Assembly (NCBI GenBank): GCA_045629585.1
Contig: JAZQRM010000080.1
Coordinates: 95,110-159,109, forward strand
Length of the DNA: 64,000 nt
Direction: 5' to 3'
Origin: Taishania sp045629585
GTDB taxonomy: Bacteria > Bacteroidota > Bacteroidia > Flavobacteriales_D > Crocinitomicaceae
The position numbers were made by a program, and so were the translations under genes. This document shows, piece after piece, positions 54,582-63,700 of this stretch (position 1 is the first letter of the stretch; the number at the start of each line of letters is the position of its first letter). Below the pieces are notes generated by a model. That model was not told where the DNA came from. It saw nothing but the letters and a program-made list of their open reading frames with translations, and searched no databases.

Positions 54582-55196
54582 TTAATTTACTGTAGTGCTA
54601 AATGATTGAAATAGTGCAGATGCATTGGAAGAGAAGAGTTTAACAGCAATCGCAAGTAGTATTATTCCAAAAACTTTCTTTATTATCGCTATCCCTCCAG
54701 GTCCTAAAAACGCTTCTATTTTTTTCGTTAAACGCAATACGATGTAGATAAAGATAATATTTAACACTACTGCTATAATAATGTTTATCGTATTAAATTC
54801 AGCTTTTAAGGAAACTAGAGTTGTCATAACTCCTGCTCCTGCTATAATAGGAAATGCCAAAGGAACTACACTCGCTGTTTTGCCGCTCACTTCATCCCTA
54901 AATAGTCGCCAACCCATTATCATTTCTAATGCAATTGCAAAAAGCACGAAAGAACCTGCAACAGCGAATGAACGGATATCAACTCCAAAAAGATTTAATA
55001 TACTTTCTCCTAGCAGTAAAAACCCTAACATAATACCTAATGAAACCAAACTGGCTCTCATGGGGCTAATGTCTCCACTTGTTTCTTGTATTTTGATAAT
55101 GACAGGAACGGATCCAATGATATCAACCACTGCAAATAATATGGTCGACACCTTTAGTATTTGCGTTATATCTAGTTCTGATAAGAATTGATTCAT
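54582..55196 (-). CDS. MarC family membrane protein
   Basis: A 204-residue inner-membrane protein with six hydrophobic segments. FAVVDIIGSVPVIIKI and PLAFPIIAGAGVMTTLVSL are the conserved loops. Once linked to multiple antibiotic resistance in E. coli, later work did not support that; the function is unsettled. It lies 4 bases after purN and 11 bases before the Gcr-like gene. Confidence 0.9.
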   Translation of the reverse strand: MNQFLSELDITQILKVSTILFAVVDIIGSVPVIIKIQETSGDISPMRASLVSLGIMLGFLLLGESILNLFGVDIRSFAVAGSFVLFAIALEMIMGWRLFRDEVSGKTASVVPLAFPIIAGAGVMTTLVSLKAEFNTINIIIAVVLNIIFIYIVLRLTKKIEAFLGPGGIAIIKKVFGIILLAIAVKLFSSNASALFQSFSTTVN

Positions 55197-55200
55197 ACTT

Positions 55201-55779
55201 TTAATTTAAAGATTCCAGGTATTTATTAATTGTTGGGGCAAAGTGTTCATGCTCCAGTATTTGTACTTTTTTTTGTATATCTTCTGGTGTGTCTTCCGGC
55301 ATTAATTTACAACTAAATTGTGCAATTTGTTTTCCTTCATCGTAATTTTCATTAACAAGATGAATTGTAATTCCACTTTCTTTCTCATTTGCTAATTTAA
55401 CAGCGTTATGAACGTGCATTCCATACATCCCTTTGCCTCCAAATTTTGGTAATAGTGCGGGATGAATGTTGATTATTCGATTAGGGAACGAACGAATCAG
55501 TTCAGGCTGAATCTTTTTTAAATATCCAGCTAAAATAATCACATCGATTTTATCCGCTCTTAACTGGTCAACCAATAACAAACCTTCATTTATCTCTTCT
55601 TTGGTCAATATTTTTACAGTTAAGTCAAGGGCTACTCCTCGCTCTATTATACCAGCTTTCGAATTGTCGGTATAGATTGTGACAATTGTGACATTCGGAT
55701 TCTTTTCAAAATAAGAATGTATCTGTATGGCATTAGAACCGTTTCCTGAAGCAAAAATAGCCAAGCGTAGTTTTTTCAT
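55201..55779 (-). CDS. purN: Phosphoribosylglycinamide formyltransferase
   Basis: A 192-residue enzyme of purine synthesis that formylates GAR with 10-formyl-THF. It starts with FASGNGSNAIQI (phosphate loop) and has the catalytic set NIHPALLPKFGGKGMYG (Asn, His) and LVNENYDEGK (Asp). It is first in the operon purN-marC-gcr. Confidence 0.95.
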   Translation of the reverse strand: MKKLRLAIFASGNGSNAIQIHSYFEKNPNVTIVTIYTDNSKAGIIERGVALDLTVKILTKEEINEGLLLVDQLRADKIDVIILAGYLKKIQPELIRSFPNRIINIHPALLPKFGGKGMYGMHVHNAVKLANEKESGITIHLVNENYDEGKQIAQFSCKLMPEDTPEDIQKKVQILEHEHFAPTINKYLESLN

Positions 55780-55783
55780 GTTG

Positions 55784-55791
55784 CAAATTTA
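55784..55791 (-). promoter_or_regulatory. Candidate -7 element TAAATTTG next to the purN start codon
   Basis: Reverse complement match ending 4 bases before the purN ATG; implies a very short or absent leader. Confidence 0.35.
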
Positions 55792-55917
55792 GTAACTCTA
55801 TTTATTTACGCCATTGATACTGCCAAAATACTTGAAAAATAGTAGTTGTAAGCAAGGCCATCACTCTGTTTAACGATTTTTGGTAAAACAGGTAAATGGA
55901 CAGATATTGATGAAAAA

Positions 55918-55944
55918 TTGGACTACTCTGTGATAATAGATTTG
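55918..55944 (+). promoter_or_regulatory. Candidate promoter of the acpP operon (TTG, 16 bases, TAGATTTG)
   Basis: TTG at 55918-55920 and TAGATTTG at 55937-55944, giving a leader of roughly 70 bases before acpP. Confidence 0.5.
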
Positions 55945-56022
55945 CAATTAATGACGATTTATTTTGTTTTTTAAATGTTTGTTTTTTTCTTTGCCGTGAA
56001 TTAACCTTTAAATTTTATAAAG

Positions 56023-56259
56023 ATGTCTGATATTAAAACAAGAGTAGTTGCGATTATCGTTGATAAATTGGGAGTTGAAGAAACTGAAGTAGTAAACGAA
56101 GCAAGCTTCACGAATGATTTAGGAGCAGATTCTTTGGATACTGTGGAATTAATCATGGAGTTCGAAAAAGAATTCAATATCGCTATTCCAGACGATCAAG
56201 CGGAAAACATTCAAACTGTAGGTGATGCTATCACTTATATCGAGGCTAACGTGGCTTAA
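56023..56259 (+). CDS. acpP: Acyl carrier protein
   Basis: A 78-residue acidic four-helix protein that carries growing acyl chains. The phosphopantetheine site is GADSLDTVELIMEFEKEF (Ser in DSL). Followed by fabF in the usual order. Confidence 0.98.
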   Translation: MSDIKTRVVAIIVDKLGVEETEVVNEASFTNDLGADSLDTVELIMEFEKEFNIAIPDDQAENIQTVGDAITYIEANVA

Positions 56260-56314
56260 TTTGTTTGAATAACATATTACTTGAACTTGCAGAAATTATC
56301 AATTAAAATTATCT

Positions 56315-57568
56315 ATGGAGCTTAAAAGAGTTGTTGTAACGGGATTAGGAGCATTAACGCCAATTGGAAATACACTTAATGAATACTGGGATGCATTGCT
56401 TGCTGGTAAAAGTGGTGCTGCGCCTATCCAACAATTTGACGCTTCAAAGTTCAAGACGCAGTTTGCTTGCGAGGTAAAGAACTTCAATATTGAAGATCAT
56501 ATGGATCGCAAGGAAGCAAGAAAATTAGATCTATTTGCACAGTATGCTATGGTTTCTGCTTCTGAAGCCATGGCAGACTCTGCGATTTTGGATGCTAATC
56601 CAAATTTAGATCGTATTGGAGTGATTTGGGGGTCAGGGATCGGTGGATTGAAAACTTTTCAAGATGAAGCGCAGGCTTTTTTTGAAGGGGATGGAACACC
56701 TCGATTTAACCCATTTTTTATTCCTAAAATGATTGCTGACATCGCAGCGGGCCATATTTCAATTAAGTATGGTTTAAGAGGACCTAACTATGTTACCGTT
56801 TCAGCTTGTGCTTCTTCTACAAATGCAATTATTGATGCTTTTAACACCATTCGTTTGGGGAAAGCTGATGCAATTGTTACTGGTGGTTCTGAGGCTTGTG
56901 TGAGTGAAATGGGAATGGGAGGTTTTAACGCACTCAAAGCTTTGTCTACACGAAATGATTCTCCAGAAACTGCATCAAGACCTTTTGATTTAGACCGTGA
57001 TGGTTTTGTGTTAGGAGAAGGGTCAGGAGCATTAATATTGGAAGAATTAGAACATGCCAAGGCGCGTGGAGCTAAAATCTATGCAGAAGTAATAGGTGGT
57101 GGAATGTCAGGAGATGCTTATCACATGACAGCACCACATCCAGAAGGTTTAGGTGCAAGAAACACCATGCTAAATGCAATAGATGATGCTGAAATTGATG
57201 CATCTGAAATTGATTACGTGAATGTTCATGGTACATCTACACCTCTTGGTGATATAGCTGAAGTAAAAGCAATTCAGCATGTGTTTGGAGATCACGCTTA
57301 TGATTTGAATATAAGTTCAACTAAATCTATGACAGGTCACTTATTGGGTGCTGCTGGTGCGATAGAGGCAATTGCTTGTATCATGGCTGTGAAAAATGAC
57401 ATTGTTCCTCCTACAATTAATCACTTTACAGATGATCCAGAGTTAGATCCTAAATTAAACTTCACTTTTGGGCAACCTCAAAAAAGGGTGGTTAATGTAG
57501 CTCTTTCGAACACTTTTGGATTTGGAGGACATAACACAAGTGTAATCGTAAAGAAATTTGTTGATTAA
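56315..57568 (+). CDS. fabF: Beta-ketoacyl-ACP synthase II
   Basis: A 417-residue condensing enzyme for chain elongation in fatty acid synthesis. The active-site Cys is in VSACASSTNAI (about residue 166), and the His residues are in NVHGTSTPLGD and SMTGHLLGAAGA. Length and motifs are typical of FabF rather than FabB. It lies 55 bases after acpP and 2 bases before rnc. Confidence 0.98.
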   Translation: MELKRVVVTGLGALTPIGNTLNEYWDALLAGKSGAAPIQQFDASKFKTQFACEVKNFNIEDHMDRKEARKLDLFAQYAMVSASEAMADSAILDANPNLDRIGVIWGSGIGGLKTFQDEAQAFFEGDGTPRFNPFFIPKMIADIAAGHISIKYGLRGPNYVTVSACASSTNAIIDAFNTIRLGKADAIVTGGSEACVSEMGMGGFNALKALSTRNDSPETASRPFDLDRDGFVLGEGSGALILEELEHAKARGAKIYAEVIGGGMSGDAYHMTAPHPEGLGARNTMLNAIDDAEIDASEIDYVNVHGTSTPLGDIAEVKAIQHVFGDHAYDLNISSTKSMTGHLLGAAGAIEAIACIMAVKNDIVPPTINHFTDDPELDPKLNFTFGQPQKRVVNVALSNTFGFGGHNTSVIVKKFVD

Positions 57569-57570
57569 AA

Positions 57571-58293
57571 TTGGGCTTTCTCGGTCAATTCCTAAAAAGA
57601 AGATCTTACACTACTAATCAGAAACGATTAGAAAAGTTTATCTATAACCGATTTGGTTATAGAGTGAATACGATTGCCTTTTTTGAACAAGCGGTAACAC
57701 ATAAATCCCACACGAATGGTAATCATTTGGAATCCAATGAACGATTAGAGTTTTTGGGTGATGCGATTATTGATTCTGTTGTTGCTGAATTTTTGTTTCA
57801 TCGTTTTCCAACCGAAAATGAGGGATATCTGACAAAAATTAAATCCAAAATGGTTTCCCGTAAAACCTTATCTGAAATTGCAGAAGAAATGGAACTCAGA
57901 AAGGTGCTTAATTATCACAAAGGTAGATCTATCAACATCAATACACTCGAAGGAAATGCTTTTGAGGCCTTAATCGGTGCAATATACCTAGATGGAGGAT
58001 ATAACGCGTGTAAAAAAGCCATTAAAAACTTCGTTTTCAATCATTATATAGACGTAAATAAAGTACTTGAAGAAGAAATTGACTTTAAGTCAAAACTCTT
58101 TATTTGGGCTCAAAAAAATAAAGCAATGATCGATTTCGAAATCATTGCAGAAGAAAATTTTGGCTCTTATTGGGAATATAAAGTTAGGGTAATGATTAAC
58201 GAGAAGCAATACGGCATGGGCATAGGTTCTTCCAAAAAAATTGCCGAACAAGGAGCTGCCAAGCAAACACTCGAATTGTTTGGTTTAATTTAA
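57571..58293 (+). CDS. rnc: Ribonuclease III, TTG start
   Basis: A 240-residue double-strand-specific RNase that processes rRNA precursors and some mRNAs. The catalytic signature is ESNERLEFLGDAIIDSVV (about residues 51-68), with the second acidic cluster in GNAFEALIGAIYLDGG. The C-terminal double-stranded RNA-binding domain (about 168-240) ends in SSKKIAEQGAAKQTLELFG. The frame begins with TTG 2 bases after fabF. No ATG lies ahead of the conserved N-terminus, so TTG is accepted. Confidence 0.95.
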   Translation: MGFLGQFLKRRSYTTNQKRLEKFIYNRFGYRVNTIAFFEQAVTHKSHTNGNHLESNERLEFLGDAIIDSVVAEFLFHRFPTENEGYLTKIKSKMVSRKTLSEIAEEMELRKVLNYHKGRSININTLEGNAFEALIGAIYLDGGYNACKKAIKNFVFNHYIDVNKVLEEEIDFKSKLFIWAQKNKAMIDFEIIAEENFGSYWEYKVRVMINEKQYGMGIGSSKKIAEQGAAKQTLELFGLI

Positions 58294-58325
58294 TTAACTA
58301 TCTTAAGGTAATAAAATCATTTACC

Positions 58326-58688
58326 TTGAGTTCACACATTGATTTAGGAAAAGAAGGGGAAGACCTCGCATTTGACTTTTTACTACAAAAAGGTTGGAAA
58401 TTACTCACACGTAATTATCGTTTCCAAAAAGCTGAAATTGATTTGGTGATGTTGGATGACCAGCAAATTGTATTTATTGAAGTGAAAACGCGCGAGTCTG
58501 ATTATTTAGTTGATCCTCGACTTCTAATTACACGTGGAAAACAGAAACAGATAATAAAGGCCGCCGATTTTTACTTGAAATCTAATAAAGTTGATTTTGA
58601 AGCACGCTTCGATGTGGTTATCATTGTGTTAAATAGTAAGCAGAAGTCATTGCAACATATATCAAATGCCTTTACATCCCTTGTCTAG
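58326..58688 (+). CDS. YraN family (UPF0102) nuclease-fold protein, TTG start
   Basis: A 120-residue protein with the restriction-endonuclease-like core: GKEGEDLAFDFLLQKGWKLL, then AEIDLVMLDDQQIVFIEVKTR containing the D...ExK residues. Family members are often near rnhB or rpl genes; the biological role is unknown. TTG at 58326 is the only start that keeps the first helix. It is 32 bases after rnc, probably the last gene of acpP-fabF-rnc-yraN. Confidence 0.9.
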   Translation: MSSHIDLGKEGEDLAFDFLLQKGWKLLTRNYRFQKAEIDLVMLDDQQIVFIEVKTRESDYLVDPRLLITRGKQKQIIKAADFYLKSNKVDFEARFDVVIIVLNSKQKSLQHISNAFTSLV

Positions 58689-58712
58689 AGTAAATAAATA
58701 GTTGTATCTTTG
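58681..58712 (+). promoter_or_regulatory. Promoter of rluB (TTG, 21 bases, TATCTTTG)
   Basis: TTG at 58681-58683 and TATCTTTG at 58705-58712. The -33 lies inside the end of yraN, and the start ATG follows 17 bases after the -7 element. Confidence 0.65.
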
Positions 58713-58729
58713 CACAAATTCTGTTCGTG

Positions 58730-59698
58730 ATGAATACAAATAATGGCCGTCGATCGGCAAAAACACAAAGTAATGGCGCTAAGCCAAAGTCAGGTGCAGC
58801 ACGCCCTGCAGCTAAACCAGCTGGAAAATCTTCAGCTAGACCAACAGGGAAAAGTACTACAGCAAAAACAAGTCGTACTGGAAGACCTCTAGAGGCTAAA
58901 CCCGTAAGCAAAAAAGAACAAAAAGCGAGAACTTTCTTTAATGATAAAAGAGAGTCTTTGAAGAAAGGTGATCCACTTCCAACATTTAATGAGGATGCTG
59001 TTCGTTTAAATAAATTTTTGTCAAATGCAGGAATCTGTTCACGTAGAGAAGCCGATGTATTAATTCAAACGGGTGTCGTATCTGTTAACGGAAAGATTGT
59101 TTTGGAACTTGGTTACAAAATTGCACCAACAGATACAGTGCAGTATGATGGAGGAACGGTGCGTGGTGAAACAAAACGCTACGTAATCCTAAATAAGCCC
59201 AAAGGGTTTATCACAGCAAATGATGATCCTTATGGTCGTAAAACAGTAATGTCATTGGTGCGTAAAGCTTGTAAAGAGCGTATTTATCCGATTGATCGCA
59301 TGGATAAAGAGACTACAGGCTTATTATTGTTTACAAATGATGGAGATATCGCTAAAAAATTGACACATCCACGTCAAAGAACTTCAAAAATTTATGATGT
59401 TGAATTGAATAAAAATTTCAATGCAGAAGATAAAGAGAAGATGATTAACGGTGTGGAATTAGATGATGGAACTGCTCGTTTTGATGCGGTAGAATTTGTG
59501 AAAGGTTCTCCTCGAAATATCGGTGTGGAAATCCACTCAGGAAAAAATCAAATTGTTCGAAGAGCATTAGAACGTTTAGGATATGTTGTTGTTCGTTTGG
59601 ATCGTGTATCATACGCTGGATTAACGAAGAAAGATCTTCCGAGAGGAGAGTATCGTCAATTGACAGAAAAAGAAGTAGCATTTTTAAAGATGTCTTAA
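58730..59698 (+). CDS. rluB: rRNA pseudouridine synthase, RsuA/RluB family, with basic N-terminal tail
   Basis: A 322-residue enzyme that isomerises a uridine in rRNA (23S position 2605 in RluB). Residues 1-72 or so are low-complexity and rich in Lys, Ala, Pro, Ser and Thr. An S4 domain (about 85-145, RLNKFLSNAGICSRREAD) follows, then the catalytic domain with YPIDRMDKETTGLLLFTNDG (catalytic Asp in RMD) and HSGKNQIVRRALERLGY. ATG at 58730 is preferred to the GTG just before it. RluB is the likely subfamily, but RluF/RsuA specificity cannot be excluded. Confidence 0.9.
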   Translation: MNTNNGRRSAKTQSNGAKPKSGAARPAAKPAGKSSARPTGKSTTAKTSRTGRPLEAKPVSKKEQKARTFFNDKRESLKKGDPLPTFNEDAVRLNKFLSNAGICSRREADVLIQTGVVSVNGKIVLELGYKIAPTDTVQYDGGTVRGETKRYVILNKPKGFITANDDPYGRKTVMSLVRKACKERIYPIDRMDKETTGLLLFTNDGDIAKKLTHPRQRTSKIYDVELNKNFNAEDKEKMINGVELDDGTARFDAVEFVKGSPRNIGVEIHSGKNQIVRRALERLGYVVVRLDRVSYAGLTKKDLPRGEYRQLTEKEVAFLKMS

Positions 59699-60583
59699 AT
59701 GAAAAATCTTTTGTTGATAGGAACGCTGGTATTATTTAGTTTACCAGCGTTTGCTGTAAATAAGCCAAAACCCAAAACAAATAAAGTATCGACCAATGCA
59801 GGTACTCTATTTTTTCATTGGGGGTATAATCGTTCTTGGTATACACAAAGTAATATGCATTTTCAAGGTGCAGGATATGATTTCACCATGGATAACGCGA
59901 AAGCGCATGATAATCCCCAAAAGTTTGGAAAGACATATTTTAATCCAAAAACGATTACAGTTCCTCAGTTTAATATCCGTTTAGGATATAATTTTGCAAA
60001 TAATTGGGCGGTGAGTATAGGTTATGACCACATGAAATACCTTTTTGCAGATAATAACCAGGTTATTTTAAACGGTACGATTGAACCAGGTTTAGATGAA
60101 GTTTCAAATCTTTCTGGAACATATACGGATTACGAAATGGTTACCGAACGAGAGAAGTTTCATTATGAAAATTCGGATGGTTTAAATTACTTACGTGCTG
60201 AGGTAACACGTTTACAGAATATTTATCACACAAAAGATCGAAAATTTGCTTTAACAGCCTTAGCTGGTGTATCTGTAGGAGGTATCCTTTCTTATAATGA
60301 TTTCCGTTTTGCAGGAGTAAATACCATGCGTACTATTTCATTAAGTGGTTATGGTATATCTGGTCATTTAGGCTTGCGATTTGAATTCTTTAAGCATGTT
60401 TATCTTCAAGCTAATTACGGTGGTGGTTTTATGCATCAAGTAAATGTTAAAAATCGTCCCAATGATATAGATCCAACAGCTCGTACCGCTCAAAAATTTG
60501 GTTATATGGAATTCAGTGGAGTTCTAGGAGCAATGTTCTATATTCGAACAAAAAACGGATGTAACACTTGCCCAAGTTGGTAA
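59699..60583 (+). CDS. Putative outer-membrane beta-barrel protein
   Basis: A 294-residue protein with signal peptide (ends LPAFA) and strand-rich barrel pattern: TLFFHWGYNRSWYT, PQFNIRLGYNFANNWAVSIGYDHMKYLF and GHLGLRFEFFKHVYLQANYGGGF. It ends with a two-Cys tail (CNTCPSW), unusual after the last barrel strand. The start codon follows the rluB stop with no gap, so it is probably on the same transcript. Function unknown. Confidence 0.72.
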   Translation: MKNLLLIGTLVLFSLPAFAVNKPKPKTNKVSTNAGTLFFHWGYNRSWYTQSNMHFQGAGYDFTMDNAKAHDNPQKFGKTYFNPKTITVPQFNIRLGYNFANNWAVSIGYDHMKYLFADNNQVILNGTIEPGLDEVSNLSGTYTDYEMVTEREKFHYENSDGLNYLRAEVTRLQNIYHTKDRKFALTALAGVSVGGILSYNDFRFAGVNTMRTISLSGYGISGHLGLRFEFFKHVYLQANYGGGFMHQVNVKNRPNDIDPTARTAQKFGYMEFSGVLGAMFYIRTKNGCNTCPSW

Positions 60584-60620
60584 GCCCACATTAACGATTT
60601 TAATAAATAGTAATATTATG

Positions 60621-60647
60621 AGCCTAGCTTTCGAGCTAGGCTTTTTT
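60621..60647 (+). terminator. Strong intrinsic terminator with TTCG loop
   Basis: Perfect 9-bp stem (agcctagct / agctaggct) around a stable TTCG tetraloop, then six T. Confidence 0.92.
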
Positions 60648-60771
60648 GTTTTTAATTATTCTTAACGTACTTACATCTTGTTTTAACTTACGTTAATAAC
60701 TATCTATTACATTATAGCTGAAATTTGTGGATTAAATCACTCCAAAATTATCCACAATTCACTATATAGTT

Positions 60772-63700
60772 ATGGTAAAAAAAATAGTTACTCTTTTACT
60801 TTTATTGGTTTCAACTTTTACTCACGCAGCTGATTATTATTGGGTCGGAGGTGGCGGGAATTGGAGCGAAATTAGCCACTGGGCAACCACTTCAGGTGGA
60901 ACTAGTTATCATTCAGTTGTCCCTTCTCAAAATGATGATGTTTACTTTGATGGGAATAGTGGGTTTACGAGTAGTAGTCAAACGGTTATCTTAAATGCAG
61001 ATGGTTCTTGTCGTAATATGCGTTGGAGAAATGTATTAGATAACACTAGAATTAGAAGTACTGGTTCAGTTAATTTATTTGTATATGGTTCGTTGGAGCT
61101 CCAACGAGAAATTATTTTTTCTATAAGAAGAATTGAGTTTAGGTCTGAAAATATTGGTGCTATTATAATTTCTTCTGGTACAGTTATAGGTGATATAGCT
61201 GGAGAAAATTTCGTAACTTTTAATGGTGCTGGTTCTTGGGAATTTGGTGACGATATTGTATTTGGTGGTGAGTTAGCTGTAGGAGTGGTGAACTTTAGTA
61301 GAGGTTCAATACGTACTAATGGCTTTAATTGGAGTTTGCCAGGTTTACAATCTAATGGTGTTAATAGTAGGGCTTTAGATATCTCAAATTCGACTATACA
61401 TGTTAGATCAAGTACTTTTCATAGTCTCTGGGATTACTATGGAAACAATAGTCAGTTAGAAGCTAATGGTAGCCATCTAGTTTTTCCAAATAGCTTTAGA
61501 TCTAAGGAGGTTAGGGTTGATGCTGGAGATGTTTATCATAACATTAGCTTTTTAAATGATGAAATTAGTGAGGTTAGAATTGTTGGAAATATCAAGCTTA
61601 ATAAACTAACACTAGAAGGTGATTTCAGTCTTTATGGAGATAATACAATCGATAGTCTTCTACTCGCGCCAAATCGGAGCTATTTTCTTGAGTCTGGGAA
61701 GACTCAATCGATTAATAACTATTTTAGGGCCTCTACACCTATATGTGCAGGTCTTATGCGTATTGAGGCCACAGGTACTGGTAATGCTAATATTTTGATA
61801 GGTGATAATTGTGTTAGTATTATTAATGGGGTAAGAGCTAAATTATTGATGATTAATAGTGTTAATCCAGTAGTAGCTTATAATTCGTTCAGTGTGGAAG
61901 GAAATATAGGTTTTTCAATTATTGAACCAATAGCCAGAACTTTATATTGGGTTGGAGGTAGCGGTAATTGGAGTGATTCTAGACATTGGAGTATAAATAA
62001 TGATGGTGTTTACCCTTCAAGTTTAGGTGGTTGTGTCCCGACATTGTTAGATGATATAGTCTTTAATATGAATAGTGGTTTTACAGAAGATAGTCGCGTA
62101 GTATCTGTAGATCTTACTAATCCGTATTGTAGAAATATGGTGTGGGATAATGTTGATTTTAATCCGATTATACGTGGTAATACAGTAAATATATATGGTT
62201 CTTTAGATTTATATCCGGGTATGTTTTTTAACATTGGAACTACTAGTTTTTTGTCTGATGATTATAATACAATTCGTCCTAATGGTGTTGTATTTGGTGT
62301 TGGAAATGGAATGTATAACCATCTTGGAGGTGATATTGTTTTTAATGGAAATGGTGCTTGGCATTTGTTAGGTAATTTAGAAGCAGGAACTGTAGTTCGA
62401 TATAATTCGGGTAATATGTCCTTAATACATGGTGAGTTTAATACTAATGGATTTAGTGTGATTGCTGGTAGTATTCAATCTACAGGAAATGCTAATAGAA
62501 TTTTGAATGTCGCTAATTCAGATATTGATTTAAGAGGAAATTGGCGTTCAGATGGGAACAATTTAGTTGTAAATGCAGAATTAAGTCTAATTAAGTTTGC
62601 AGGAACCTTTTATAGTGGCTCTCATCAATTTCATAGAATTCAAGGAGGCCGTAATAGAACTGACGTTTGTGAGTTTTATCAGGCTTTACGTGCCCAGTCC
62701 GTCGAAATTATTGGGGGTAGTAGACTTTTTAACAGCACTATAAGTGTGGATAGTTTGATCTTTTATCCTAATTCGTTTAATGTTATTGAAGGAGGTTGTG
62801 TAGTTACAATAAGAAAACTTTTGTATGCTTTTACACCAACTTGTACAGAAATGTCTCGTCTTACCTCTACTACTAACTCTTTAGTTCGTATACAACTTGA
62901 TCCTTTAGCTATAGCATTGTTTAATAATATAAAATTAGGAAAGTTAGTGATGAATGCTAGTGCACCCGTAGAGGCCTTTAATAGCGTAGATTTAGGACAG
63001 AATAGTGGATTTATTTTCCCATCCATTAGTATGGGACAAGATTTATTTTGGGTAGGAGGTAGTGGAAATTGGAATGACCCTTCTCATTGGAGTTTAAATA
63101 ATGACGGTGTTTATCCTTCAAGTTCTGGAGGTTGTATTCCCAATCAGTTTGATAACGTTTTTTTCAATAATAATAGTGGTTTTTTATCTTCAAGTCGTAC
63201 TGTTACTTTAGATGGAACCGAACAATTTTGTAAGAATATGACTTGGTTTGGAGCAACAAACAATCCTAATATATCTGGGAATAATTTAGCCTTGTTTGGG
63301 TCTTTATCACTACAATCTACGATGTCATTTAATATTCAGTCAGTTTTGTTCAATTCAGCTGCTGTTGGTGAGTTTATTTTAACAAATCAAGCTTCTATTG
63401 GTAACAGTCGTTTTGTATTTGATGGTAGTGGATCATGGGAGTTGATGGATGATTTATATACTGTTGGTGATTTAATCGTTAATAAAGGTTCATTGAATAC
63501 AAATAATCATAATTTATCAGTCTTAAATTTCTCATCTCAAGGTTCAGGAGAACGGAATATCCAACTTGGATTATCCTTACTCAATGTGAATGGTAATGGA
63601 GGGATGACTATTGACGGCACCAATCTTAGTTTATCGGCTGAACAATCTGAAATTCATCTAAATGCGAATATAGGTGGTGTTAGGTTTTATTCAACAGGGA

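Noticed and set aside
62010..63026. Minus-strand frames of 74 and 87 codons
   Set aside because: They lie inside the continuous plus-strand frame of the giant repeat protein, whose repeat landmarks confirm the coding strand.
60841..63051. Recent DNA-level tandem duplication in the giant gene
   Set aside because: The units match at the level of protein landmarks but have diverged too far in bases to be recent copies.
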